Assembly: GCA_964615375.1 (NCBI GenBank)
Contig: CAZTOW010000039.1
Span: 1-64,000 of the forward strand
DNA from: CAZKWG01 sp964615375
GTDB lineage: Bacteria; Myxococcota_A; UBA796; CAZKWG01
Length of the DNA stretch: 64,000 nt
Reading direction: 5' to 3'
The first letter of the stretch is position 1; each line of letters opens with the position of its first letter. Position numbers and translations under genes: made by a program. The notes under the pieces are model-generated. The model was not told the DNA's origin, ran no database searches, and was given only the letters and a program-made list of their open reading frames with translations. This document shows, one piece after another, positions 1-6,937 of this stretch.

Positions 1-29
1 ACCGTGGTTCCCTTCTGGCCAGCAGAGGG

Positions 30-431
30 GTGGGCGTTTTGGTCAGCGGTGCAGCCGGCTCTATCTGGCGAACTGACCCCGCTGGTCCGCCGCGCCGCCC
101 GCCCTTCCGAGGTCCACCCCCGCCCCCGCGCGGCGCCCGCGCCTACGAGCTGGGCCGGCGCATCGGCGTGCTCTTCCAGCGCGACCTCGTGACGCGCCCC
201 CGCGCCGTGCCCGAGCTGAAGGGCATCTTCGAGTACGACGACCGCATGAACGCCCTGGACGGCGCCCACACCGTGGCGCCCGGCGCTGTGCAGGGCCGCC
301 ATGTGCTCTTGTTCGACGACCTCTACCGATCCGGTGCTACGATGAACGCCGTGGCCGAAACCCATCACCTCCAGGGCGGCGCGGCCAACGTCCTGGCGCT
401 CACGATCACGGCAACGAGGAGTCACCGATGA
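30..431 (+). CDS. Phosphoribosyltransferase-domain protein, 5' end broken
   Basis: The C-terminal two thirds carry a type I PRTase core: the PRPP-binding signature VLLFDDLYRSGATMNAV, preceded by PELKGIFEYDDRMNALDGA, as in ComF-like phosphoribosyltransferases that act on nucleobases or nucleotides with PRPP. Recognisable homology begins only near base 135. The frame is open to the left window edge, and the GTG at 30 lies in DNA that, in another frame, resembles the tail of the neighbouring SLOG gene, so the true start is lost or lies elsewhere. The stop overlaps the ATG of the next gene by 4 bases, implying an ancestral operon. Function is inferred from the motif only; the product is probably inactive or truncated. 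Confidence 0.55.
   Translation: MGVLVSGAAGSIWRTDPAGPPRRPPFRGPPPPPRGARAYELGRRIGVLFQRDLVTRPRAVPELKGIFEYDDRMNALDGAHTVAPGAVQGRHVLLFDDLYRSGATMNAVAETHHLQGGAANVLALTITATRSHR
52..135 (+). repeat. Direct-repeat copy A, remnant of a SLOG-gene 3' end
   Basis: This 84-base stretch aligns without gaps to 972-1055, the 3' part of the SLOG-like pseudogene, at roughly 70-75% identity by eye. In frame 1 it encodes a peptide (QPALSGELTPLVRRAARPSE) that matches QPALFAEVAPLIRPAVRASE from the downstream copy. It therefore looks like the tail of an earlier SLOG gene copy, now fused directly upstream of the phosphoribosyltransferase remnant. The offset between copies is 920 bases, about one gene pair. Confidence 0.6.
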
Positions 432-1076
432 CCACGGTCTTGATGGGCGGTTCGCGGAAGATCTCCCGCCTGCCGGCCGAGGTCGTCGCGCGTATCGACC
501 GGATGATCGCGCAGGATTTCGGCATCGTGGTCGGCGACGCCAACGGGGCAGACAAGGCTGTGCAGAGCTACCTCGCCAGCCGGGGCCACCCGCAGGTCGA
601 GGTCTTCTGCTCCGGCGACAGCCCCCGGAATAACGTCGGCGCCTGGTCCCTGCGCGCGGTCGCGGTCCCGCGCGGCGCGCGCGGCTTCGCCTTCTACACG
701 CAGTAGGACCGGGTGATGGCTGAAGGCCGACTACGGCTTGATGATCTGGGACGGGGAGAGCGTGGGCACGCTGGTCAACGTGGCCCGGCTCGCGCGCCTG
801 GGCAAGAAGGCCGTGCTCTACGACGCGCCGCGCCGCGCCTTCATCGAGCTGCGCCGCCCCGAGGACTGGGCGCTGATCGCCGCCCGCTGCTCGCCCGACC
901 TGCTGGCCCGCGTGGAGGCCGAGGCGGCGGACACTTCCGCGTCGCGCCCTGCTGCTCCCGCCTCCGAGCGTCAGCCGGCCCTCTTCGCGGAGGTCGCTCC
1001 GCTGATCCGCCCCGCCGTCCGTGCCTCCGAGGTGCGTCCGCGCCCGCACGTGGCGACGCGGGCCAGGGCGGGGTAG
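428..1076 (+). pseudogene. SLOG-superfamily (YspA/DUF2493-like) nucleotide-binding protein, disrupted
   Basis: The first part (428-706) has the Rossmann-like features MGGSRKIS and VVGDANGADKAV typical of SLOG/DUF2493-type proteins that bind nucleotides or nucleotide-derived ligands. It stops at TAG 704-706 after GFAFYTQ. The family continuation (ADYGLMIWDGESVGTLVN, then KKAVLYDAP) is present from about 731 but in a different frame. The gene thus carries a nonsense codon (TAG, one base from AAG Lys) plus an indel near 722-730. The intact product would be about 215 residues with a Pro/Ala-rich tail. It is paired with the upstream PRTase through a 4-base overlap; such pairing suggests joint nucleotide or base metabolism or a conflict-related role, but that is inference. 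Confidence 0.7.
972..1055 (+). repeat. Direct-repeat copy B inside SLOG pseudogene
   Basis: Gap-free match to 52-135. It encodes the Pro-rich tail of the SLOG-like protein. Presence of the same tail upstream of the PRTase suggests an old tandem duplication of the gene pair followed by deletion. Confidence 0.6.
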
Positions 1077-1140
1077 CCCACGCGATCAGACGATCCCTTC
1101 GCGAGAAGCCCCTCCTTTTCACGCTCCGACCCCTCCGATC

Positions 1141-1309
1141 TTTACCCAAAACCAGATCCCTCGGTTTGAATCTGGAGGGGCAAATCCTGCCTCATCCTTT
1201 GCTGGCAGCGCAGGTCCCGCCCCAGATTCAACGCCCAGATTCGCGATGGCCAACTGGTGGGCCGGGCGAGTATACGCAGATTCAGATTCCACGGTTCGAT
1301 CTGAACCTG
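1141..1309 (+). repeat. Paired-hairpin repeat element R1
   Basis: The 5' box starts TTTACCCA at 1141 and forms a hairpin (CCAGAT 1152-1157 with ATCTGG 1170-1175). The 3' box starts TATACGCA at 1271, exactly 130 bases later, and forms a second hairpin (1277-1287 with 1299-1309, 10 of 11 pairs). The two boxes are diverged copies of one another: T-rich start, CAGATNCC, CGGTT, GATCTG. The sequence between the boxes is not conserved between elements. It lies between the SLOG pseudogene and the HNH gene. Confidence 0.75.
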
Positions 1310-1319
1310 CACACGCGCG

Positions 1320-1736
1320 TCAGGGATACCGGAAGCGCGTACGCTCCTCCTGCCGAATCGCGATGGCGAGGACCCTGTTGAGCCGAAGCATCTCTACAGT
1401 CGCGCGTCCCACCGCCGTTCGGCCTTCGATAACCATGTCCGGGCGGACCTCGAAGTGTTCGTCCCAGGGGTCCGTTCGAGGGTTGTAGAGTCGGTGTTGG
1501 TGACCCGTGTGCGGATCCGGGCCATCCTGCCGTGGACCCTTCCTCAGGGAGCACGACACACAGGCGAGCGCCAGGTTGTTCTCGATGGTGGCGCCGCCCT
1601 TGGAGCGCGGGACCACGTGATCGATGTGGAACGTCGCCTCCTGTCCTTCCTGGGCCAGTCTGCAATACTCACAACGCTCTCGTGCGCGCTCCCGCACGAG
1701 CCTCTGTAGCGCAACCGGGATTCGTTCGACGGTCAA
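1320..1736 (-). CDS. HNH endonuclease family protein
   Basis: A 138-residue protein with a compact HNH fold: a CEYC knuckle near residue 22, HIDHVVPRSKGG near 38-49 (metal-binding His pair), the Asn of ENNLALAC, and a closing CVSC knuckle. The two CxxC pairs would bind structural zinc while the HNH core cleaves DNA. Length fits small stand-alone HNH nucleases of defence islands and mobile cassettes. Its ATG overlaps the stop of the upstream 72-residue gene by 4 bases (ATGA), so the two are translationally coupled. The 3' end lies 10 bases from repeat R1. Substrate specificity cannot be read from the sequence. Confidence 0.8.
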   Translation of the reverse strand: MTVERIPVALQRLVRERARERCEYCRLAQEGQEATFHIDHVVPRSKGGATIENNLALACVSCSLRKGPRQDGPDPHTGHQHRLYNPRTDPWDEHFEVRPDMVIEGRTAVGRATVEMLRLNRVLAIAIRQEERTRFRYP

Positions 1737-1951
1737 GCGGCGACGCGGAGCCTCATCAGGGTCAGCAGCTCGGCCAGCTCGACGAGCCCCTCCGCCTCAG
1801 CCTGCTCATCCTCCGTGAGCCCTTCACCGAGATCCTGCTTGTCGAGCAGCGCCTGGAGACGGCGATCGACGCCGGACGGGAGCGTGAGCTTGGAGAGCGC
1901 GGTTGAGCGCTCCAGCTCTACGTCGATGTGGACCGTCGCGGACTCGTGCAT
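1733..1951 (-). CDS. Small protein of unknown function, partner of HNH nuclease
   Basis: A 72-residue protein starting at the ATG at 1951, chosen because GGAGG lies about 9 bases upstream; a longer frame from 1981 lacks such a site. It begins MHESATVHIDVELERS and continues with a mostly helical, acidic C-terminal half (LLDKQDLGEGLTEDEQAEAE, then a Leu-rich end). It precedes and overlaps the HNH gene by 4 bases. Size and operon position resemble small partner or antitoxin proteins, but no family motif is clear enough to name. An accessory or regulatory role for the nuclease is inference. Confidence 0.65.
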   Translation of the reverse strand: MHESATVHIDVELERSTALSKLTLPSGVDRRLQALLDKQDLGEGLTEDEQAEAEGLVELAELLTLMRLRVAA

Positions 1952-2072
1952 GACTGACCGCCTCCAGATGTAGCTTATCACAGCAGCGCCCCAGCGCGAA
2001 GTCTTTGGTGCGGAGGGACCTCCGCAGACGCAGGCTCAATCACCCGACGAGCGCTGCCCTGCTGCCCCAAGC

Positions 2073-2225
2073 TTTACCCAAAACCAGATCCCCCGGTTTT
2101 GATCTGGAGGGGCAGTTTCGGACCCATTCGAAACCAGAGCCGCGCTCAACGACGACGGTCGCACCTTGACTTTCCCGGCCTGTCGTTCATGCCTGCGTGA
2201 AGTTTACCCACGTTCAGATTCTGCG
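2073..2225 (+). repeat. Paired-hairpin repeat element R2
   Basis: TTTACCCA at 2073 with hairpin CCAGATC (2084-2090)/GATCTGG (2101-2107). The second TTTACCCA box is at 2203, again exactly 130 bases downstream, followed by TTCAGATT. The arms of the first hairpin differ from R1 and R3 but stay paired, suggesting the structure is conserved. It occupies much of the 362-base gap 1952-2313; the rest of that gap (2226-2313) shows nothing recognisable. Confidence 0.75.
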
Positions 2226-2313
2226 TCCCTGACGACGGGGCAACGAGGCTGACGTTGTGGCAGCTCCATGACCCCAAACGGCCACCCGCTTCGTCGCAGG
2301 GGGCCACCCTGCG

Positions 2314-2643
2314 CTACGGCAGGTCCAGCGCGATGAGCAGTGCCTCGTCGAGAGCACCAATCTGCGTCTCGGAGAGTTGGCCCATTCGCCGACTCAGCAT
2401 TGACTTGAAGACGGAGGTGATGAAGTCTCCCCGCGCTGCGCTGACCCGAGGCAGACCATTCTCCAGACCCACCTGAACCTCGGTCGCGAGCCCGAGGACC
2501 TCCGAGTAGATCGGCACGACCGCCACCGTGGCGATCTGCGGTGTCTCCGCGACGTAGGGGCGGGAGACGATGATGTAGTAGCCCGGCTTGTTCCCTCGCT
2601 CGGCGAGGTGGGCGTCACAGCGCCAGATCTCCCCACGCCTCAC
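2314..2643 (-). CDS. MazF/PemK-family toxin (endoribonuclease)
   Basis: A 109-residue protein of typical MazF length. It starts MRRGEIWRCD, the family's first beta strand, continues with NKPGYYIIVSRP and a hydrophobic strand VAVVPIYSE, and has the second strand block GLPRVSAARGDFITSVFKS leading to the LSETQIGALDEALLIALDL helix. Family members cut mRNA and are neutralised by an antitoxin encoded just upstream. Its ATG overlaps the stop of the 64-residue gene before it by 4 bases, the normal antitoxin-toxin order. It appears intact. It lies between repeat elements R2 and R3, as expected for a cassette-borne addiction module. Confidence 0.88.
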   Translation of the reverse strand: MRRGEIWRCDAHLAERGNKPGYYIIVSRPYVAETPQIATVAVVPIYSEVLGLATEVQVGLENGLPRVSAARGDFITSVFKSMLSRRMGQLSETQIGALDEALLIALDLP

Positions 2644-2834
2644 CGGTCCGCGCTCGACTCGACCAGGGCGCGGCCCTGTTCGTTGATGAGCTCGAGGTTG
2701 CGCTCCCAGATCTTGCGCTCAGCCTCCAGGTCCAGCCGCTCGGAAGGCCGAACGCGGCGACGTGGGAGCGAGCCCGCAAGCGTGTCCTCTCTGTGCTCGT
2801 CGGTGGGGGGCAGGAGTTGCTCTGACTTCGCCAT
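2640..2834 (-). CDS. Antitoxin partner of MazF-type toxin
   Basis: A 64-residue protein starting MAKSEQLLPP at 2834, where GGAGG lies 7 bases upstream; extension to 2882 has no such site. It is charged and helical, with the segment ERLDLEAERKIWERNLELIN followed by EQGRALVESSADR. Antitoxins of MazF-like toxins often have a disordered toxin-wrapping C-terminal end. No canonical AbrB or ribbon-helix-helix motif is evident, so assignment rests on size, order and the 4-base overlap with the toxin. It would be expected to bind both toxin and its own promoter. Confidence 0.7.
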   Translation of the reverse strand: MAKSEQLLPPTDEHREDTLAGSLPRRRVRPSERLDLEAERKIWERNLELINEQGRALVESSADR

Positions 2835-2927
2835 GGCTGGCCTCCACCCACATCCTATCAGGTTGGGGACGACCACGCACATGGAGGATCTCCGCGCCTT
2901 CCGGTCGCCCGAGGCACTGGCCCGAGC

Positions 2928-3085
2928 TTTACCCAGAACCAGATCCCTCGGGGAGGATCTGGAGGGGCAAATTCAACCTGACCACCCACGCTCGGCTCAG
3001 CCCCCGCTTCAGGTCGAACCTGCACATCCGCGACAGCGCCGCGGCGCGCCGGATGCGTTTACGCGGATTCAGATCCAGCCGCCGA
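2928..3085 (+). repeat. Paired-hairpin repeat element R3
   Basis: TTTACCCA at 2928 with a perfect 8-bp hairpin CCAGATCC (2939-2946)/GGATCTGG (2955-2962). The second box, TTTACGCG followed by ATTCAGATCC, is at 3058, again exactly 130 bases downstream. A small CAGGT/ACCTG hairpin sits between (about 3010-3022). It lies in the 335-base gap 2835-3169 between the MazF-type module and the next antitoxin, which otherwise holds only a candidate promoter. Confidence 0.75.
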
Positions 3086-3119
3086 ATCTCTCCTGGAGAT
3101 GGCCCGGTCGGTCGCCTGT

Positions 3120-3149
3120 CACTTGCGAGCGGCCGACCTGGGGTATAGG
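3120..3149 (+). promoter_or_regulatory. Candidate promoter and RBS for addiction antitoxin
   Basis: A TATAGG -10-like hexamer lies at 3144-3149, with CACTTG or TTGCGA-type sequence 15-18 bases upstream. A strong AAGGAGAGG ribosome site follows at 3155-3163, before the ATG at 3170. The -35 match is weak. Confidence 0.3.
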
Positions 3150-3169
3150 CTGACAAGGAGAGGTGCCTC

Positions 3170-3400
3170 ATGACCCGCGACCAGATCCTCGCCGCCGCCC
3201 GCGCGCTGCCCGTCGATGAGCAGCGTGCGATCGCCAACGAGCTCCTGGACGCGAGCGAGGCCGATCCCGAGGTCGAGGCCGCCTGGATCGCGGAGGCTGT
3301 CCGCCGTAGGGAGGAGGTTCGGGCAGGTACGGTGCAGGGTGTGCCCGCCGAGGCGGTGTTCGCCCGCTGGTCGGCCGGCCGGCTTCGCCGTGCGGGTTGA
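3170..3400 (+). CDS. Addiction-module antitoxin (Unstab_antitox-like)
   Basis: A 76-residue protein preceded by AAGGAGAGG. Its N-terminal half, ILAAARALPVDEQRAIANEL followed by LDA, is the pattern of putative addiction-module antitoxins: a Leu-rich helix with LPxxERxxLaxxLLxS character. A central EVEAAWIAEAVRRREEV helix and the short segment GTVQGVPAEAVFARW typically contact a RelE/ParE toxin. The downstream gene starts at GTG 3390 inside its 3' end and begins like a ParE toxin but is cut short at repeat R4, leaving this antitoxin without a complete partner. Confidence 0.75.
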   Translation: MTRDQILAAARALPVDEQRAIANELLDASEADPEVEAAWIAEAVRRREEVRAGTVQGVPAEAVFARWSAGRLRRAG

Positions 3401-3477
3401 GCTTCATCCGCAAGCCGAGCAGGAGCTGGAAGAGGCGCTGGGTTGGCTCGACGACATACGAGTTCTCGTGGCTCAGG
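3390..3477 (+). pseudogene. ParE/RelE-type toxin, truncated after about 25 codons
   Basis: From GTG 3390, overlapping the antitoxin stop, the frame reads MRVELHPQAEQELEEALGWL, the typical start of ParE-like toxins: a beta strand followed by a helix with the A/E-E-L pattern. After GWLDDIR the homology ends, and at 3478 the TTTACCCA box of repeat R4 begins; no remainder of the toxin is found downstream. The toxin is therefore a 5' fragment whose breakpoint coincides with the repeat. Confidence 0.65.
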
Positions 3478-3522
3478 TTTACCCAACACCAGGTCCCTCG
3501 GCGTGGAATCGTGAGCGGCCAG
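3478..3522 (+). repeat. Paired-hairpin repeat element R4, 5' box only
   Basis: TTTACCCA at 3478 followed by CCAGGTCCCTCGG at 3489-3501 matches the 5' boxes of R1-R3. The right hairpin arm is poorly conserved, and no 3' box lies 130 bases downstream, where the FG-GAP gene is encoded. It appears to be the truncated end of the array. Confidence 0.55.
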
Positions 3523-3556
3523 CGTCTCCCAGCCTCCAGAACGCCCCCCGAAGCCC

Positions 3557-6283
3557 TCAGCCTCGCCCTCGCGCCCTCCGCCGCACCAGCGCCATCGCCA
3601 TCAGCAGAGACCAGGCGGTCGCGTCCGCGTCACCAGCGGCGCAGCCAGCTCCGGTCCCGCCCTTCGCGCCTTCGTCCCCCGGCTCCTGCGTGTCGGCCCC
3701 GCCCTCGGGCTCGACCGGGGCGTCCTCCCCGTCGTCCCCGCTGTCGGCGGGGCCGGGGTCGGGGTCCGCGCGCTCGGGCTCCATCCCCACCGTCGGCGCG
3801 TCGAATTCGGTCGGCTCGTCGCTGTCTGCGTCCCAGGTCTCGTCGTGGCCGTCGCAGTCGTTGTCCTGTCCGTCCACGATCTCCTCGGCGCCGGGGTGGA
3901 CGGTGCTGTCTGCGTCGTCGCAATCGTCGGCCGCCACCGTTGCGGTCGCCTCGCCTGGATCCAGGCAGTCTGCGTCCAGGCTCGCGACCTCGCCGCCGTC
4001 GGCCGCGCGGTAGCCGTCCTGGTCGGCGTCGGCGTAACAGCTCTCGGCCGCGTCGCAGTCTTCATCGATCTCGTCGCCGGAGAGCTCCGGGGCGCCGGGG
4101 TGGACCGCCCCGTCCGCGTCGTCGCAGTCTTCGCCCGCGCGCTCCGCGACGGCCTCGCCCGGGTCCGCACAGTCGCCGTCTGTCGAGACGACCTCCTCGA
4201 GGCCGGCGTAACCGTCCAGATCGGCGTCCAGGATGCAGATCTCCGTCCCGTCGCAGTCGCTGTCGACGCCGTCCGCGGCGACGTCGGCGGCGCCGGGGAA
4301 GACGCTCGCGTCCGCGTCGTCACAGTCCTCCGCCCCGCTGACGCCGTCGTCGTCTGCGTCCTCGTCGTAGCAGCCGTGGTGGACGTAGGCCTGGCCGGTG
4401 TACGAGCTGATGACGTAAGCCCCCACGATGACGTCGTCGTAGCCGTCGTGGTCGATGTCCCCCGCGGCCGAGACGCTCCACCCCAGCTTGCTGCCCTCGG
4501 CCAGGCCGGTCAGCGTGGTGGAGGCCGCGCTGGAGAGCCCGCTGGACGAGCCGGAGAACACGTAGGCCCGCCCGGTGCTGGTGCTGTACCCGTCGGCGCC
4601 TACGATGACGTCGTCGTAGCCGTCTCCGTCGATGTCTCCCGCGCCCGAGACGGAGCGCCCGAAGTCGTTCGAGGTGGTCTCGCCGGAGAGCGTGGTGGAG
4701 GCCGCGCTGGAGAGCCCGCTGGACGAGCCATGGTACACATAGGCCGCCCCGACGAAGGAGGCGTCTCCGTAGGATCCGACGATGACGTCATCGTACCCGT
4801 CGCTATCGACATCTCCCGCGCCGGAGACGGACCAGCCAAAGTAGGCCGATGAAGATGCAGAGAGGGTGGTGGAGGCCGTGCTGGAGACCCCGCTGGACGA
4901 GCCGGAGAACACATAGGCCTGACCCACGCCCGAGTCGTAGTTGTACGCCCCGACGATGACGTCGTCGTATCCGTCACCGTTGACGTCGCCTGCGTCGGAG
5001 ACGGACCAGCCAAACCAGCTCCTGGTGGTCAGCCCCGACAGGACGGTCGTGGCCGTGGTGGACACGCCGCTCGAGGAGCCGTGGTAGACGCGGGCCTTGC
5101 CGGTGAGCGAGCTGACCCCGTGCTCCCCCACGATGACGTCGTCGTAGCCGTCGCCGTTGACGTCCCCCGCACCGGAGACGGAGAGGCCGAGGAAGCCAGC
5201 GCTGGCGCCTGTCAGCGTGGTCTCGGGGGTGCTGGAGAGGCCGCTGGACGAGCCTGCATAGACGTAGGCCTCGCCGTCGCTGGTCCGGGCGCCGTAGGCC
5301 CCCACGATGACGTCGTCGTAGCCGTCGCCGTTGACGTCCCCCGCGCCCGAGACGGAACGGCCGAAGCCGTCGGAACGGGAGGATCCACTCAGCGTGGTCT
5401 CGGCGGTGTCGGACACGCCGCTGGAGGATCCCATGTACAGATAGGCTCGGCCCGTGTAGGTCGCGTAGACATAGGCCCCCACGATGACGTCGTCGTAGCC
5501 GTCGCCGTTGACGTCTCCTGCGCCCGAGACGGAGTATCCAAAGTAGGAGTTGGTGGTCTCGCCGCTCAGCGTCGTGGTGGCCGTGCTGTAGACTGGATCG
5601 ATCTCGACGGGGTAGCGTGCGCCCTCGTCCTCCACGACGACACGCGGGCCGTCTGGTCCGGGCTCGAAGCGCGCCGAGAGCGGGGCGCCGTCGGCGTCCC
5701 AGGCGGCCAGCCCGGAGACGATCCACCTCTGTTCACCCTCGCCCTGCAGCCACACTTCTCCGTCCCGGAGCTCGGCGGTGGCGCCCTCGACCGCCAGGTC
5801 CAACACCAGCGGGCCGTCTCCGGTCGGCGGGGCCTCCAGGGTCCACCCCTGCTGGAATCCCTCGGGGCGGGCGGCCCACCACCCGGTCAGGCCCACGTCG
5901 CGGTACTCCAGCCGCGGCACGCAGGCGCCGTCGGGGCGCGCTCGACCCGGCTGGCAGGCGCCGAGGACGGGTGGGGCGGGCTCGACGGCGACCATGGCGC
6001 CCGCCCGACCCCAGGCCGAGGTCCGCACACCGATCCACTCCGCTCCCCGCGCCAGCCGGGCTCCGTCCTGGTCGAAGCGGCCCTCCAGGCCCTGCGCGGG
6101 GGAGGACGCGACGAAGGCGTCACCCTCAGGGACGAAGGCATGCAGGTCGTCCGAGATCCGCGCGGAGAGCTCCTCTCGCCAGGGTCGGGTCGCTTCGGGC
6201 GCCGGGAGCTCCGGTGGGGCGGCGCAACCTGGAGACAGCGTGAAGCCCAGGAGCAACAAGGTCCGATGTCGAGACGTCCCCAT
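3557..6283 (-). CDS. FG-GAP/integrin-like repeat lipoprotein with MYXO-CTERM-like tail
   Basis: A 908-residue secreted protein. The start at 6283 is preceded by AAGGAG at 6-7 bases and gives a lipoprotein signal, LLLLGFTLSPGC. Residues about 50-240 form a variable domain. Seven FG-GAP repeats of about 59 residues follow, each centred on GDVNGDGYDDVIVGAY, a calcium-binding beta-propeller motif. Next come three blocks with EDCDDADxxVHPGA and D-x-D-x-DG loops, as in MopE-type surface proteins, and an acidic linker. The end, GAGCAAGDADATAWSLLMAM plus VRRRARGRG, resembles a MYXO-CTERM tripartite tail (Gly-Cys, hydrophobic helix, Arg cluster) processed by a myxosortase. It is likely a surface-exposed or adhesive protein; ligand unknown. 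Confidence 0.85.
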   Translation of the reverse strand: MGTSRHRTLLLLGFTLSPGCAAPPELPAPEATRPWREELSARISDDLHAFVPEGDAFVASSPAQGLEGRFDQDGARLARGAEWIGVRTSAWGRAGAMVAVEPAPPVLGACQPGRARPDGACVPRLEYRDVGLTGWWAARPEGFQQGWTLEAPPTGDGPLVLDLAVEGATAELRDGEVWLQGEGEQRWIVSGLAAWDADGAPLSARFEPGPDGPRVVVEDEGARYPVEIDPVYSTATTTLSGETTNSYFGYSVSGAGDVNGDGYDDVIVGAYVYATYTGRAYLYMGSSSGVSDTAETTLSGSSRSDGFGRSVSGAGDVNGDGYDDVIVGAYGARTSDGEAYVYAGSSSGLSSTPETTLTGASAGFLGLSVSGAGDVNGDGYDDVIVGEHGVSSLTGKARVYHGSSSGVSTTATTVLSGLTTRSWFGWSVSDAGDVNGDGYDDVIVGAYNYDSGVGQAYVFSGSSSGVSSTASTTLSASSSAYFGWSVSGAGDVDSDGYDDVIVGSYGDASFVGAAYVYHGSSSGLSSAASTTLSGETTSNDFGRSVSGAGDIDGDGYDDVIVGADGYSTSTGRAYVFSGSSSGLSSAASTTLTGLAEGSKLGWSVSAAGDIDHDGYDDVIVGAYVISSYTGQAYVHHGCYDEDADDDGVSGAEDCDDADASVFPGAADVAADGVDSDCDGTEICILDADLDGYAGLEEVVSTDGDCADPGEAVAERAGEDCDDADGAVHPGAPELSGDEIDEDCDAAESCYADADQDGYRAADGGEVASLDADCLDPGEATATVAADDCDDADSTVHPGAEEIVDGQDNDCDGHDETWDADSDEPTEFDAPTVGMEPERADPDPGPADSGDDGEDAPVEPEGGADTQEPGDEGAKGGTGAGCAAGDADATAWSLLMAMALVRRRARGRG
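4375..5565 (-). repeat. Seven tandem FG-GAP coding repeats (about 177-bp period)
   Basis: Within the 3557-6283 gene the motif encoding GDGYDDVIVG recurs at about 4432, 4609, 4786, 4957, 5127, 5310 and 5490. Units are similar at the DNA level, especially the D/N-rich loop codons, and could recombine to change copy number. Confidence 0.8.
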
Positions 6284-6308
6284 GATCGCTCCTTGCCGTC
6301 GCCGGGCG

Positions 6309-6317
6309 ATCATAGCA
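6309..6317 (-). promoter_or_regulatory. Extended -10 promoter for FG-GAP lipoprotein gene
   Basis: Read on the minus strand, TGCTATGAT contains a TATGAT -10 hexamer with an upstream TG, about 25 bases before the start codon at 6283. No good -35 is seen, as is usual for extended -10 promoters. Confidence 0.4.
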
Positions 6318-6351
6318 CGAACGGGTGTTCAGATGCCTCGGCGAATCTGGC

Positions 6352-6654
6352 TCAGGGTCTCGACGGCTCCTCTCCTTCGCTGAGGTCGCCGACGCCGACG
6401 CCCTCGACCTGCACCAGCAGGCTGTCCAGGTCCGCGGGGTAGGACAGCAGCGCGCGGCGCTCCCCGTGCTCGATCGCGACCGTGACGCCCTCGCCGCAGA
6501 CGTCCAGGCAGGCGGCGCCCTCCACCTGTACACGATGGGCCAGGCCGCGCGCGGTGAGCCTCTCCTGGAGCCAGCCGGCCAGCGCGCGCCCGTCGGTGGG
6601 GGCGTCGGGGGGCGGGTCGGCGAGCCGGCAGCCTTCGCAGATGGTCACGCGCAT
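6352..6654 (-). CDS. DUF1636 ferredoxin-like metal-binding protein
   Basis: A 100-residue protein with a start at 6654 supported by GAGGAG just upstream. It begins MRVTICEGCR and has a second cysteine pair in ACLDVCGEGVTVAI, the arrangement of DUF1636 proteins, thioredoxin-fold [2Fe-2S] ferredoxin-like proteins of the (2Fe-2S)-binding/cobalamin-linked group. The C-terminal part, LLSYPADLDSLLVQVEGVG, completes the fold and ends in an acidic tail. It lies downstream of no obvious partner. Iron-sulfur binding is inferred from the C-x2-C and C-x3-C spacing; the electron partner is unknown. Confidence 0.75.
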   Translation of the reverse strand: MRVTICEGCRLADPPPDAPTDGRALAGWLQERLTARGLAHRVQVEGAACLDVCGEGVTVAIEHGERRALLSYPADLDSLLVQVEGVGVGDLSEGEEPSRP

Positions 6655-6937
6655 GGGTCTCCTCGCCGCGGCGTCGGGCTGCGCCGCGCGATCGGCTCGT
6701 ACTCCGCCGGCTGGCGTCCCGTCCAGCGGGGAGCCTTCACGAGCGGGATGCAGAGGACGGCAGGCGTGACGGCCCGCTGGTGTGGTGCACTGCCAGCGCA
6801 CACCAGCGGACGCTCCTGGCGTCGGAGGACGTCTTGTAGGGTTCGGAGGCGGACCTGGGCTTGGCGACGAGTCGCGGTGCTCGACGCCGTGACAAAAGGT
6901 TGCAGGCGGACTTTGCGCCAGGGCGTAGCCTGGGACG

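Noticed and set aside
704..706. TAG as a pyrrolysine codon
   Set aside because: A second lesion (frameshift) follows within about 25 bases and no Pyl machinery or Pyl-family context is seen, so decay is the simpler reading.
1141..3522. Calling the repeats true integron attC sites
   Set aside because: No RYYYAAC/GTTRRRY core sites and no IntI gene in the window; only the arrangement is similar.
4375..5565. CRISPR array
   Set aside because: The repeats are about 177 bp coding FG-GAP units within one reading frame, not short repeats with unique spacers.
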